35,868 nucleotides of DNA from Perkinsus olseni (GCA_013115125.1 JABANN010000355.1:1-35868), one strand, 5' to 3'. Positions 1 through 11,287 are shown, counted from the stretch's first letter. The notes: generated by a model from the sequence alone, not told the origin. Numbers and translations are program-made.

Positions 1-249
1 CTCGTAAAAGCTTCGTACTAACGGAGAAAGCTCACTTTTTGCGAATTGCATATCAAAAGCGAACGCACTGTACATGCATGCACTTCACCTCTTCAAAACA
101 GTGATGCTCTCTCCTAGCGTAACCGCTTGATCGGCGGTAAAGAATCCTATTGTCCCATCAGAGAGTGTGAAGTAACGACTTGCAGCTATGTCTAGCTGCA
201 ACGCCGTTCTCAACCACTCTATCGTCGTAACAGGACCAGCAGCTTGCAC

Positions 250-729
250 TTAAGTCATTTCGCCACTTTCCTTGATCTCTAACGATGCAGGTGGGGAATC
301 CGACGTGGACGTTTGCCCCTGTGCTTCGTTCTGAGACACTACGGAGCTCTTCGCTAACCTCCCCACTTTGCGAAACGGCCGATCGTATTCTCTCTCGAGA
401 ACTCTGGCACCATTGCCAGTCTTGTTGTAATAGCTCGGTCTGCGACTGTGGGACAGATGGTCGAGTGGACAGCCGGACGGGAACTGGATCTTTTGTCCTG
501 TCCTCTGCACCTTGCAGTCCTGGGTAGATGTGCGCGAGGTGCCATCACCATTGCTTGTAACTTCGTAGGTGAATGCACGGGTCACAGCATTGTTCTCCTC
601 CAAAAAGCATTCAGTAGTGGACAGCACGCCTACTAAGCCGTCTCTGCAGAAAATCTCATAACCTCCGGTGGAATCGATCTGTATGGCAAGGAAACCAGAG
701 ATGACCAAGATCCGCAGAAGACAAGACAT
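250..729 (-). CDS. Small secreted protein, unknown function
   Basis: Single open frame of 159 residues, ATG at 729-727 and stop at 252-250. The N-terminus is a typical cleavable signal peptide: a short polar start, then a hydrophobic core at about residues 5-17 (LRILVISGFLAI), with cleavage likely near 20-24. Five cysteines are visible (residues 4, 28, 41, 73, 87), and there is an N-glycosylation sequon NKT near residue 103. The C-terminal third is polar, with Ser, Thr, Glu and Lys. No known domain is recognised. I infer a protein that enters the secretory pathway. It is the first gene on the minus strand here and shows no functional link to its neighbour. It could be one exon of a longer gene, but the frame needs no intron. 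The main support is the signal peptide plus the length. Confidence 0.6.
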   Translation of the reverse strand: MSCLLRILVISGFLAIQIDSTGGYEIFCRDGLVGVLSTTECFLEENNAVTRAFTYEVTSNGDGTSRTSTQDCKVQRTGQKIQFPSGCPLDHLSHSRRPSYYNKTGNGARVLEREYDRPFRKVGRLAKSSVVSQNEAQGQTSTSDSPPASLEIKESGEMT

Positions 730-2350
730 TCGTTAAGACGCCGAGTGAAAGGGGGGAGAACTAAATACACCAAGCTTGCAAGACGCTCCGCAGGAATGAT
801 GAATCTCTGGAAGACCACGAGGCCGTCTCAGGAGGCGAATGGCTACTGCAAGTTCAGACTCTAAGATGCACGCCTAATAGCCATCAAGCGCCTCTTAGAG
901 GGCATATATTCAGCGGGCTGCCTGCCGCGGACAGGAATAATTCCCATCGCGAAGACTAGTCAGGCGATTGCAGCTACGCCAGAGCAGTGCTCCAGACTGA
1001 AAGCTCCAGTTACTATTATGTTGGCGTGCCAACCTGGGAAAACACATCCTTGTGGCATGATGCCGATGGCAATAACACTACTCTAGGAGTCATCCATCAC
1101 TGTTGAATGATTCTACTTGTTTAATCAACATTGTTGGTAGTAGCGTTACAGTAGCACCTTCCGGAAGGGTAATCCGGGAAATTGAATCATCGCCCGACGA
1201 CGCTGGGTGATACAGTATGTCGCTCGCCTAGCTAACCCGGACGGTAGTTGGGCGAATACGCAACAGTCGAAGTTCCCATCATGCATGGGTTGAGAGTGTA
1301 ACCAGGGAGTGGCTCAGCTCTGACCTGCGCTTTGACCTCCATCAGTGTTGGAGCCAGCAATCAGGAAGTAGCCTGTGTCTGCCGCCAACTAGCAGTTGGA
1401 GCTTCCAACTTGGAAGCCACCATGGCTCACCCCGGGACGAGTCAGCAGTCTGTAGTATCCTACCTCCACACCCAGGAAGCGGAGGGCTGGGTCGAGGTCG
1501 CATTGGCCATCATTACAGCCATAACCTCACGGCTGTTCCTGTGCCTAGCTCCTGGCTTATTCTCGCATCTTACTTCACAGAACTATAATAATTTTATTGC
1601 ATTCTCTTCGGTACGCACAAGCCCTTCTTGTGCTCATTGACGCTGCGTGTTTATTTTGCGCGTAGAGTTGCTACCAGGAACCTTAGCTCAGCTCGACGCT
1701 AGTGGATGACTCAATTTACTGCTGTTTAAGTTGGAAGGCATAATCTAATGAAGCCGAACTGATGTATTGATACAACTAGGTTCTCGCTGTGTACATCACG
1801 TAGTTATTAATAACGGTTATTGGTGAGAAACAGTTATTGTACAGACAGTTATGATTACTAAGCATGAGTGTGACACGGAGTCATGCGCAGATGAGACTTA
1901 AACGGATCCATGTTACACAGGATAGTAGCTTTACGAGTTGTCTTTTATAGCGAGGCGTCGCCGAAAGTGTTCGGCGAGTCAAGGTATGGTGAGTATGCCT
2001 AGTAGGTATCATCAGTTTGTGAATGAGTAGAATAGCACCCGGACAGTTACAGGTCGAGAAAACAGAACAGCGCCTTCAAGCAAGATTGGACAAAACTTCA
2101 CCGAGTACATGTAAAGACTGGCAATTGGAGTTGAGGCTGAGCTACTGTCAGCCGTGACGGCTGAGCCGCTTTCGGGCTCCATAAACAGTCGTGAGCATCA
2201 GTTGGTTTGAAAGCAGCTGATAGTTACATTGTACCGACAAACCACTGCAGGCTTCCTTCGGGCGGAGTCTGTTCCGACGGAGAATCTTCTTTTCCTTCCG
2301 ACAAATGAAACCCCAGCTCTAAACTCTAACTCAAAACCTCGCCAGATAGT
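730..2350. other. Intergenic, no gene recognised
   Basis: The stretch between the secreted-protein start and the carrier stop. It holds short palindromes (for example around 1021-1035 and 1158-1170) and an open frame from an ATG at 1422 (gccaccATGG context) to 1640 that would encode about 72 residues with one hydrophobic stretch. Nothing supports that frame as a gene beyond its length. Confidence 0.4.
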
Positions 2351-5150
2351 TCAATCTTCCTTCTTCGCCATAAATTCTTTGATGCAATCATTTACGGTAA
2401 AACTTATAGCGACAGCAAGAGGGCCTTTAATCCAGTTCATAGTAACTCCTTTATACAGACCATTTCGAACACCTTCCGTCTGAGCGACGTACATCATCGA
2501 TTCAAAAACACCACGGCCGCCGAAAGCGTTATTGCCGTGCACTTGCATCCGTCGCCGTACGACTTCGAGAGGGTAAGTAGAGGTTTGCGCGACCAGTCCG
2601 GCGATCGCACCACAGGCGAGCTTGTCGAGGGTCGACCAATGATTCTTATTTTGACGAATGTAGCTCTTCAGTGTTTCGAAGCACATGAAAGATGTACCGG
2701 CATAAGGCAAAATGCCGATCAGAGACGCCCCCACCCCCGAGTAGAAACCTCGGATACCCTGGGTATCTGAGGCAGGAAATTTATATTATCCACGTAATAG
2801 GTATAATGCACGATAGAAATCTTCCTCGCACAACCGTTTTAGGAAAGAAACAGTTCGACGCGATACCTTTTCGACAGGCTTCCAACGTTTACAATCCAAA
2901 CTCTATCAGCTAACTCTGATTATCCGACGATGAGACTTCTCCATCGGCAATAAGTCTGGCGGGTCGTCATTGAACTACCGATGTTGCTGTCTCGCCAGTA
3001 GTGGTAACATAGCAAAATTGACACTTGAAAAGATCTCGCAAGTTTTATTAACGCAGCTAATCGACGCGGCTGACCCTCAATGACTTTACGATGGCGCCGT
3101 TCAGATCGGTTAGCAAAAAAATCTTACGAAAATTCACAATCATCGAAAACCGATTTCCTGAATACATCAAAAAAGTCCGAGTGGAGATGCAGTACCCTCG
3201 GCAACTCCCGAGCTAGGTAGCTTCTTTGGTGGGGAATGAGGAGCCCGGGCGAAGAATTACCAATCAATGCCATAAACAACGAGCGAACTCTCTGAGTCGA
3301 CTTACGCAGTATTTTCTTAACAGCACGCGAATACGAAGAGTACTCGCCATTAACATCAACTGCCAGACGAGATCGCAGAACCTTACACAAAACGGCGGTG
3401 GAAATATCGAATTTTCGAGCGCCCATTACATCTGCGGGATAACTAACACAAATGGCAGCCGCACCAGAGACGCTGCCACTAAAGAAACGTATCAACATCG
3501 CGGGAACATGCTGACTTATGTACGGTGAATCTGAACGATCTGGCATGAACATGAGAGTTTCAAGAGTTTCAGCTCTCGTACGGGGTAAAACAGTACTGGA
3601 GCCCTCCCTTACCTTGCAGCCTGCGGTAAAGTCTGTCGAAAACAGTAAAGTTAGTAGCAGAATAAGGCATTATACGAACCAACGTAGCGATGTGGCCCTT
3701 CCATAAACCTAGAAGAACCAACAAAAAATTCTGGGAAAATTTTCCAAAGAAATTTTCCAATTGCTGTTTTTCCGATAATTTCCACCCATTCCTCTATGAC
3801 GCATAATTTCGGGTCGTGAAAAAGGTCAATCATATTCGTACTCGAATAGGAAGAAAGTGGACGCGACCAGCGACACTGGAGAAGACGAAGATTTCCGTTT
3901 TCGGACAAAAAATGAGGCGAAACGGCTTTTACAACCCGCCCGTTTCCACACTTCCCCGTAGTACCTGACAGGCCGTCCCTTTTTTGAATGTCCAGTAGTG
4001 TGCGCCAAACATTAGACCAGCGATACTGCAGGGTGTGGCTCGCTTGGAATCTGTGGGAAACCACCACTACTGATAAGAGACGGTGAAAAAACGCTTCGCT
4101 CCGCCGCCGCTACGAAGAGATAAATAATGGAGTTGAAGGGGAGACATCCCTATTTCAGAACGGCGTGGGCGAGCGAGCCTTCGGAAGCAGATGGCCCCTA
4201 CGAGTTTCCTTCAAAGTGTTACTGAGATTTTTAACAAGAGATTGAAGAGAAGATATTTCCGTATAAATCATTCCTCAAAATTGATTACTCTTATATGGTA
4301 GTTCGGGTTCCTCGCGCCGCAAGTATCGTTCTTTAAAATGTGGCATAAACCCTTCACTTCAGTATGTGGCATTTCCTCCGTTACAATTTGTAACGGCGTA
4401 GTAGCTAGGCTAGTAGTAGGCTGTAAGCTAGTAGTTAGGAATATGTTAGTAACTTACAAACATATTCCTAACTACTAGCTAAACGCACTTAGATGGTAAA
4501 TCCTGAATCCGTCAGGCAGTACAAACTTTGAAAAAGTGCTGATTCGAGTTTATTCCTGCACGGCGAAAATGAAAATACCGGTCGGTGCCGTTGCAGCCGG
4601 TGATCGAACGTTTGTACATCCGGTGGTCCGTGCCATAAACGGCGCTCCCAGGCGCCAAGGTCGGCTGGCATGAACTGAATACTGAATTTTCGCGAAGCCG
4701 AAACCCGCAGTTCTTTCGATTTTTCCCGACGCTCCAGAGTCCCCAGAAGACCTTTCCCAACACTAACGTCGGAAAAGTGAATCGTCCGGTTTTAATTCTG
4801 AGTTCCCGAAAATTCATCGAAAATTTCCAGAAAAACCGAAATTCCGAGGCAAGGGCGGGCCCGACCGTATAACATTATCTTCACCCTTTCAAGGAGCGGC
4901 AAATTTTTCTTGCAGAACACCAGCAATCGCCCGCTGCGTACTTGAATTTCTGCGCCCAAAAAAAATCTCGAAAATTTGCGGCAAAATCCGAAATTTCGAA
5001 GAGATTGACGGTCCGAACGTATTACATTATCTTCACCCTCTCCAAGGGAGCGACTATCGTCTTTGCCGAAGCACCGGCGATCGCTCCGCTGCATGCTAAG
5101 ATGGCGTTGGACAGATTCCGGGTATCGACCAGGGGGGCCTTATCGGGCAT
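2351..5150 (-). CDS. Mitochondrial carrier family protein (SLC25), CoA-carrier-like
   Basis: Six exons, minus strand: 5150-5026, 4050-3965, 3708-3613, 3539-3430, 3381-3306 and 2766-2351. All junctions are GT-AG, and the join gives exactly 302 residues plus a stop, a normal carrier length. The three carrier signatures are present: PLERVK (residues 35-40), YPADVLR (136-142) and YPLEVVRRR (229-237). Family knowledge places such proteins in the inner mitochondrial membrane, exchanging small metabolites across six helices. The third signature, YPLEVVRRRMQ, is the form usual in the CoA/adenine-nucleotide branch (SLC25A16/A42, Leu5), so CoA or ADP transport is the best guess. The acceptor of exon 4 could also be 9 nt further in. 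A tttttacag lies 15 nt before the ATG and may be a leader acceptor. Exon 1's 3' end is duplicated inside intron 1 (see findings). Confidence 0.9.
4426..4480. repeat. Perfect 22-bp inverted repeat (hairpin), 11-nt loop
   Basis: The left arm 4426-4447 (agctagtagttagg...) is exactly the reverse complement of the right arm 4459-4480. It sits within carrier intron 1. The arm is preceded by related tagtag-rich sequence at 4399-4425. Confidence 0.9.
4817..4941 (-). repeat. Diverged tandem copy of carrier exon 1 end and intron start
   Basis: Resembles 4970-5097 along its length, about 155 nt away. It keeps the coding-like LERVKIM stretch and the splice-donor region (ataatgttatacgg against ataatgtaatacgt), but the upstream coding part has lost similarity to a carrier helix. 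It is a host gene fragment and is not in the reconstructed mRNA. Confidence 0.8.
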
Positions 5151-6323
5151 TTGTGATGAAAAAACTGTAAAAACGAAATTAGCACGATTCTCGCAAGGTA
5201 TTCGACTGGTGTGGCTGTGGAGGAAAGAGACACGGACGGGAGCTGTGGGGAGAAAGCGCACTCTGAAGAAGAATCTTTTGACGGTTTCATAATGATGATA
5301 AAGATACGCTTATGTGCAACATATTTCCAGGATATGAGAATCCAGAGGGTGTCGGTGGATGCATAGTCAAACACGAATCTGTGGTTTGATTTTACACAAC
5401 TACAGCTCCTCTCTTCCAGACGCGTTCATACCAACTTTTACTGAACGGGCAGAAGTATAGCTGAGAAGGCTACGTGCTGCTACTATACCATTAACACCCA
5501 TTGAGTTAATCCTATTGAAGTTGATTCACTCACTAGAACGTTTAGACTGGAGACTGTGTCCTCGCCATTTCTCACTGCAAGGATCCTCACCTAAGGGTGA
5601 AACCGTCGCAGTGTAGAACATGGCATGTAAGACAAAAACTAAGATTATTCTTTATATCCACACTCCTGTGGACTTGCGTTCCCATTCATCATGACCGATG
5701 AACAGCACAACTGTTCTTACGCCTAGTCGAACGGTCGCAGTCTTGTTGTCAATTAACCCCTGGCGGGAAGTCTGGGTGAGTCTACCCCCAGAAAACTCCA
5801 TCTCACTCAGACCTCACCATTCCATGTTACTCTTGTGGAATCAGTTTTAGTGATTATTCTGGACCAAGCTCAAAGACCCCTGGCCCCGCGCGGATCCTGT
5901 TCAGTGGTTGAATAACCAGCCGTGGACTCCTGCCAGGATTTTACACAACTACCGATCTTCCCGAATCACCCTCCACCCGCAACACATAGAGATCTTGTCT
6001 CCATCTCTTGTAATCAGTTTTTGCGATTTTTTCGATGAAGCCAAATTCTATCGGCATCCCTCAGCTCTGTCGATGTTCCTGCTTTGGGGTCTCTTTCACT
6101 AACCCCATAACAATAACGAATCTTGAGGTTAGAACCCTCACGGCCTCGCCAGCTCAGGTAAACTCTAAGAACGTTTCACAAGTCCCTCAACCTCAAGTGT
6201 AATACAGTATTACTAATACTCAATCAAAACTTGTATTTGGTGTCGGTACACTTGCTCTCTTGCCTACACTTGCATTTCCTCAAATACCCCCTCCCCGTGC
6301 AAATCACGTCTCCTACCATCACC
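5151..6323. other. Divergent intergenic region between carrier and zinc-finger genes
   Basis: The carrier and zinc-finger genes point away from each other here, so both promoters should lie inside. No TATA-like element or conserved motif can be named with confidence, and no coding region is recognised. The 5'-untranslated part of the carrier transcript probably occupies the left edge. Confidence 0.5.
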
Positions 6324-7937
6324 ATGACAGCTGTTGAGGACGACGAGGGTTCGCTGGGCGACTCTGAAGGAGAGGGCCCTCCGAGACCTCATAAATGCCC
6401 GCATTGTGGCAGCAGGTAGTAGCAGGGAATGGGTTATTTTTTTTTATTTTTCCGGAATTTTTTCATCGCTTTTGGGTGAATATCAGAGAGAGAATTAATA
6501 ATTACTTTCGCTGTAGCTACCTGGATTAATCGTCACTCGCCGCGAAACTCGCCTTTCTTATACGGCTGGACCCCCCTACAGTCGAGCGGGCACAAATTTC
6601 CCGGCACAAAATTTTAGTTGATCACCTCGCCCTTGCTGAGGATGCCAGAGGTCGTCTTCATTTTTCCTTCCGGCTGATTGGCATTCCTAAGATATACTCT
6701 TCATTCTGAGATTAGTAAACCCGTGAGGGTAGTCGTTGGTTCAGACATAGCTGCTGAGCGAGCGGTCGCTTTGGCATCATAGTCAGCCCGGGAGCGCTCC
6801 TGTAGAAGCATTCGTATAGCGATGGGATGTTACGATCAGCTTCCGAACCGTAAATACACTAGGCGTGAGTCGGAGCATATCAATGGCCTGTACGCGGAAG
6901 TGGTGTGGGAAATATCCGAGGTCGAACGTGGGAAGATACAGAAATTCTCTGGTAACCGACCATGATGGAGGCACCACACGATTCGCTCCCGGTATTTTTT
7001 TAGTTTCTTCGGAAGTACTTATTATTGATTTTATGCTACTTTTTCCTGTTCGATCGATATCGTCGATTCCGCGCTACTTTTCTGTACTCAACCCACGTCA
7101 CTCCCTCCCTACTACTTTCCCCTAGGCAATCGATTTTTGCCTCCGATGATACAAAAATATTTTCTCAGGTTCCTCAAGAAGGCTCATCTTGATCGTCACG
7201 TCTCCTCAGTCCACACCGACGATCGCCCCTACCAGTGCCTGATGTGTCCGAAAACTTTCAAGCGGGCAAGCCATCTGAAACGGCATGAGGAGAACGCTCA
7301 TTCTATTGAGAAGAATGAGATTTGCGAGAAATGTGGTAAGGCGTTTGGCGGGTCGGAGCAGCTGCGGCGCCATTTGAAGCGACATCGGGTAAAGGCTGCT
7401 CACGTATCGGATACGCTGTCCGTGGCGAGTATCATGTCAAGGAAGGCGGAGCTGGTGGTTGACAAGCGGATCGAGGAGCCTTCAAAGGAGCCCGAGCATC
7501 GCTGTGAGCAATGTGGGAAGAGTTTTTCTCGGTTAAGGGGTTTGCGATTGCACATGCGGTCGAAGCATCATCGGACGAGGGGTGGCGAGGTCGTGACGGA
7601 GCTGCCGTCCTTCCCGTGCCATCTATGTGGTTTGGAATTTTCTACGGGAAGTAACAGGAATGCTCATATGAGAGTGAAGCATCCAGGAGGGACGCCGACG
7701 CAATTCAAGTGCTCGAGATGCGGGTTCGAATCCCCCTACCGACATGTTGTTGTTCGACATGAAAAAAATGTTCATGACGGCGGCGGAGCGAAGCGACGGG
7801 TCGAAAAAGAGGATTCTCCTGTGGTGAAGAAAGCGTGTCGGTTTGATACGTTTGGGAGGATGAGCGGACCGAGCTCGTTATTTATGGCGAGGATTCCGAT
7901 TGGGGTGGGCAGCGGCAGCAGCGATAGCGACGTGTAG
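6324..7937 (+). CDS. C2H2 zinc-finger protein, six fingers
   Basis: Two exons, 6324-6415 and 7169-7937, giving 286 residues. The 753-nt intron splits the first finger: exon 1 ends CPHCGS, and the joined codon AGG continues RFLKKAHLDRH. An acidic N-terminal tail (residues 4-18) precedes six C2H2 fingers: CPHC...H..H (25-46), CLMC, CEKC, CEQC, CHLC and CSRC. A linker of about 40 residues lies between fingers three and four. The C-terminus is basic, then Gly/Ser/Asp-rich (GSGSSDSDV). Proteins of this kind are usually nuclear and bind DNA, sometimes RNA, and a transcription factor is likely. The target is unknown. The ATG follows a pyrimidine- and C-rich leader, and no in-frame ATG precedes it in the exon. 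Confidence 0.88.
6416..7168 (+). other. Intron of the zinc-finger gene (753 nt)
   Basis: Donor gtagta at 6416 and acceptor tttctcag ending at 7168. It has AT-rich stretches and no recognisable gene. A weak antisense T-arm-like string occurs near 6978-6996 and is not convincing. Confidence 0.75.
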
Positions 7938-8144
7938 ATAGATTTTATTGGATTATGATAAGGGTAAAAGGGCTGTACTATTTACGTTTCTTTGCAACTG
8001 GGGTGAGAGTTTTTGGTTTTATCGGCGTATCTTAGGTTGAAGCTGGTTTGTTGTATGATAGTATCTTAGGTTAAAGCGTGTTAGATATGAATCCTGTCAG
8101 CCATTTTTCTCTCTTTTCTACTCTTTTGAGGTCGGGACGCCAGG

Positions 8145-11100
8145 ATGGGGAAGGACTACTACAGGATCCTCGGTGTCGACAGAAATGCTGGACCTCAGGA
8201 AATAAAAAAAGCGTAATAATTTCGTGGCGCGCGGGAAATATTCAAACCCGACTCCACCGTAATAGTTTCGTGGCGCGTGAAATATGTATTCTTTTCAGAT
8301 ACCGAAAACAAGCTCTTCGGTGGCACCCTGATAAAAATCCTGACAACCGTGAAACTGCAGAACACAAATTCAGAGACGTAAGCGGAAAATTTCGCCCATT
8401 TATTGTAAAATTTTTTCTCATTCTCCCTGCATCTTACCGTACGTATCCTGCGGTAACCCCAATTTTTGGCGAAACTTTTGCAATTTTCTGAAAATTTCCC
8501 AGTTTGTTCGATATTTTTTCATCATTGTCAGATAGCAGAAGCATTCGACGTGTTAAGTGACACACAGAAGAAACAAATGTACTACCACGGAATTTAGCGG
8601 AGCGAAGCGCTTTTTGGTCACAATTTTAGGTCTCATATTTTATGAAAGGAACCCAGGCATTCGCGAGATTTAGTTTCTCTCATCTTTTCGGTTAAGTTTT
8701 GGCCAATTTTTTCGACCAGATTGGTGTGCTAATTTATAGTCGGGACGTTCAGTGGAATTTTTTCCGGCTTTTCCGTCGATTTTACGGTTTTTTCCCATCA
8801 GATATGACCAATTCGGAGAAGAAGGATTGAAGGATGGCGGTCCAGGTTGTGGATTCGGACCTGGCATGTAATCGTTCGTGAATAATTTACCCATTTCAGG
8901 GCGGTCGGATTCGGTCATCAGAGTAATTCGTTATCAAAAGGTGTCGATCAGAAATTTTGATTTTTTTCTCCTTTTTCCGTACAGAAAAAACCGGGAGTTT
9001 CTTACGTCCTTAAAATTTCGAGCGATGAATTAATTTGAAGGCAAAGACGGTTGAGGCGTGCAAAAATTTCGTGCTTTTTGTTGACCACGATGTGGATACT
9101 CGTGGTTGTAGTGTCAACCAAGTTGATTTCATTATGAGTTGGAAAGTAACTATTTGTTAATGATTGGTATTCGCAGTTTTCCTGATTAAATATTTTTATT
9201 AGGAGAACTGTTTCCTGTATTTTTTGTGGCAGGTTTGGCGGGCGAGGTGGCGGTTGCCACTACAGCTTCTCTCGCGATCCGAATGATATCTTCGCGCAGA
9301 TGTTTGGAGGAGGCTTTGGCGATGGTATGTTCATGAATGGCGGAATGGACGACTTCGGTGACTCCTTCTTTGGAGGTAATCGAAAGGTCGTGGGTTCGAT
9401 CCCGGGTAGGGAGGTTTTTTGGTATTTCTTCAGGAATGAATCGACGGAATGGCTTCGGGCGCTGCGCGTCTACTCGGGCTCCGAGTCCTGAGCCGAAACA
9501 AAGCCGTAAGCTCGAAATCGATTAACTGGCCGTTTCATTTCGAGAAAATTTCGCGTGCCACGAAATTGTATTGGCACTCAGGCATTGCGGAGTTCGATTT
9601 AAAGTGCTCTCTCGAGGAGCTGTACGGAGGCAAGACGAAACGGGTTAAGGTGAGTTTGCCCGCGGGAGGTACCGGGTTCGATCCCGGCATGTGTCGTTTT
9701 AATCAGATCAAGAGATCAAGCTGCACTGTTCAAAGGCCGTCCGAGACTACGTTAGAAATTGAAGTGAAGCCCGGCTGGAAAGCTGGTAGGAACTTTTCTG
9801 ACACCTCTAGCTTTCCGCGGTTCCGGTTATGTCTGTGTGAGATTTACCAGTTCAAACTTCGAAGAATATGGAAAAATCGATAATTCTGAGGAATGTCCAA
9901 TTTCATGCGAATAATCTTTCGATCTGTTTGAAGCCACGATCGACCTACGGGTTGACGAGAGGCCGTCACGCAATTGGGGGGGAGGGCTGCGAGGAGCCTA
10001 GCCAACAAATTTTGATCGGGGCTGGTTCGTGCCTGTAGATCGCAACCAGGGTAAACGTGGTAGATAATGGTATGATAGGAATTGGCTAATGGTAGACAGC
10101 TCAGGTAGCTCAATAGTAGCGCTCGCCCTGACACAACTCATAGTCTTGTGATATAACAACCACAGGGCCCGAGACGACAACTTAGTGTTGGAAGCTGTTG
10201 ATATTTGACCAGTTAGTATGTTTAAATCAATAATATACTCGCGGAAAAAATTTACGAACTTTTGGTAAAAATTGCAGAACAAGGTTGGACTGGAAATTCA
10301 AGCGTCGGGAGGGCTCGGACATGCTCATCCGTATTTTCCTATCCATGATAGTTTTGTACATGAAAGTACAGAAATTTCCGTTTTTTTTCGAGAAAATTTT
10401 TTTTGAGGGAATCTCGTAAACGCAAGCGTAATTTCCGAGGCTTCATCACAATGTACTGATCTGGTTATAAAGCCTCTAAAGGAATTAGCACATCGATGAG
10501 AGTCCAAGGCGGTCGGACTATCAAGCGCACGCGTGGATGGCGGAACACTTTCAAGTGAGATACGTTTTTTCAGGTACGAAAATCACTTTCGGTGGCGAAG
10601 GTGATGAGCTTGGGTGCACTGGACGGTGTCAAGATGTCGCCTTTGTCATACGCGAGAAGGGACATCCTCTGTTCGAGCGTTCTGGGTAATGATAGGGGAA
10701 AAAGGCTCAGCTTAATTATTCATGTGCGAGTTTCGCGGGAATTTTCGCGCAATCTTTTGTGTAAAAATCGAATTTTGTGTTTTTTTTGTTCGAGCGTTCT
10801 GGGTAAAGGGAGGGAGAGGCTAGCGTAAACTGAGAAATTTGCTCGAATTTTTATTCGATTTTCTCGGAAAATTCTGGAAAAGGAGAATCCTGAGAAGGGG
10901 ATGTTGTGGGGGAGAATGGTGTGATTTGGGGAATTTATGGTATTGGTGTATTTTTCCTGATTTCAGATCGGATTTGATTTACAAAAGAAAATTGACGCTG
11001 AAAGAAGCTCTCACAGGTTTCGGGATGGACGTACCGACTTTGGCTGGGGCGACCAGAAGGTAACGATTTAAGAAATGGGGAAATTATTCTGATATCGGGA

Positions 11101-11287
11101 AGATCTTTTTTGCAGATTGAACGTTGATCATATGGTTAAGCCCGGTAGCCGCGAGATTCTTTACGGTGCGGGGATGCCCATCTCGAAGGAGCCCGGAAAG
11201 TTCGGGAATCTTATCGTCACTTTTGACGTGGAATTTCCGGACAATCTGAGCAGAGCGCAGATGGAGGCGTTGAAGTGTCTTCTATGA
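8145..11287 (+). CDS. DnaJ/Hsp40 co-chaperone, type II (DNAJB1/Sis1-like)
   Basis: Eleven exons: 8145-8212, 8299-8377, 8532-8578, 8802-8867, 9233-9375, 9434-9505, 9582-9649, 9707-9785, 10574-10685, 10967-11059 and 11116-11287. They join to 332 residues, and every phase agrees. The J domain is at about 1-66 with HPD at 32-34, a Gly/Phe-rich region at about 70-145 (repeats such as MFGGGFGDG), then the two beta-sandwich client-binding domains (about 158-325: [33 protein letters not shown]). No CxxCxGxG zinc-finger repeats occur, so it is type II. Such proteins work in cytosol and nucleus, delivering unfolded clients to Hsp70 and stimulating its ATPase. The C-terminus ends MEALKCLL rather than with an EEVD-binding or dimerisation tail of obvious type. 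Introns 1, 5, 6, 7 and 9 carry the recurring modules or duplications described in findings. Confidence 0.95.
8213..8298 (+). repeat. DnaJ intron 1: two tandem module II copies around an antisense T-arm-like core
   Basis: An 86-nt intron. Its first 31 nt (8213-8243, starting gtaataatttcgtgg) are repeated with changes at 8259-8291. Between them lies ttcaaacccgactcc, a weak reverse-oriented T-arm. Nearly the whole intron is built from these pieces. Confidence 0.8.
9376..9433 (+). repeat. DnaJ intron 5: module I (tRNA 3'-half-like), sense
   Basis: A 58-nt intron beginning gtaatcgaaaggtcg and continuing tgggttcgatcccggg. The donor GTAATC is itself part of the tRNA-like string. Confidence 0.8.
9506..9581 (+). 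repeat. DnaJ intron 6: module II, antisense
   Basis: A 76-nt intron with tttcgcgtgccacgaaatt at 9549-9567, near the acceptor. Confidence 0.75.
9650..9706 (+). repeat. DnaJ intron 7: module I, sense
   Basis: A 57-nt intron carrying ggtaccgggttcgatcccgg, a self-complementary T-arm-like hairpin (ccggg/cccgg around ttcgat). Confidence 0.8.
9786..10573 (+). other. DnaJ intron 8 (788 nt) with tRNA 5'-half-like string
   Basis: The longest intron of the gene. At about 10106-10131 it contains tagctcaatagtagcgc followed by tcgccctga, which matches a tRNA D-arm with a good A-box and the start of an anticodon stem. No matching T-arm was found downstream, so it is not a complete tRNA. The rest is unrecognised. 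Confidence 0.55.
10787..10806 (+). repeat. Exact 20-nt repeat of DnaJ exon 9 end plus donor
   Basis: Identical to 10670-10689, which spans the last 16 nt of exon 9 and the first bases of intron 9. Weaker similarity continues a further 20 nt or so. It lies 117 nt downstream, within intron 9. Confidence 0.9.

Larger units (their letters stand above)
4051..5025 (-). other. Intron 1 of the carrier gene (975 nt)
   Basis: By far the longest intron of this gene; the others are 48-256 nt. It contains a decayed copy of the exon 1 end plus donor (4817-4941) and a perfect 22-bp inverted repeat (4426-4480). Confidence 0.8.

Noticed and set aside
1020-1740. A possible solo LTR starting tgttggcgtgccaac
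   Set aside because: No matching end and no flanking duplication could be found, and no second copy in the window.
7721-7736. A perfect B-box-like string cgggttcgaatccccc
   Set aside because: It lies in the zinc-finger exon and encodes the conserved CGFESP of finger six. No tRNA fold surrounds it, so the match is a coincidence.
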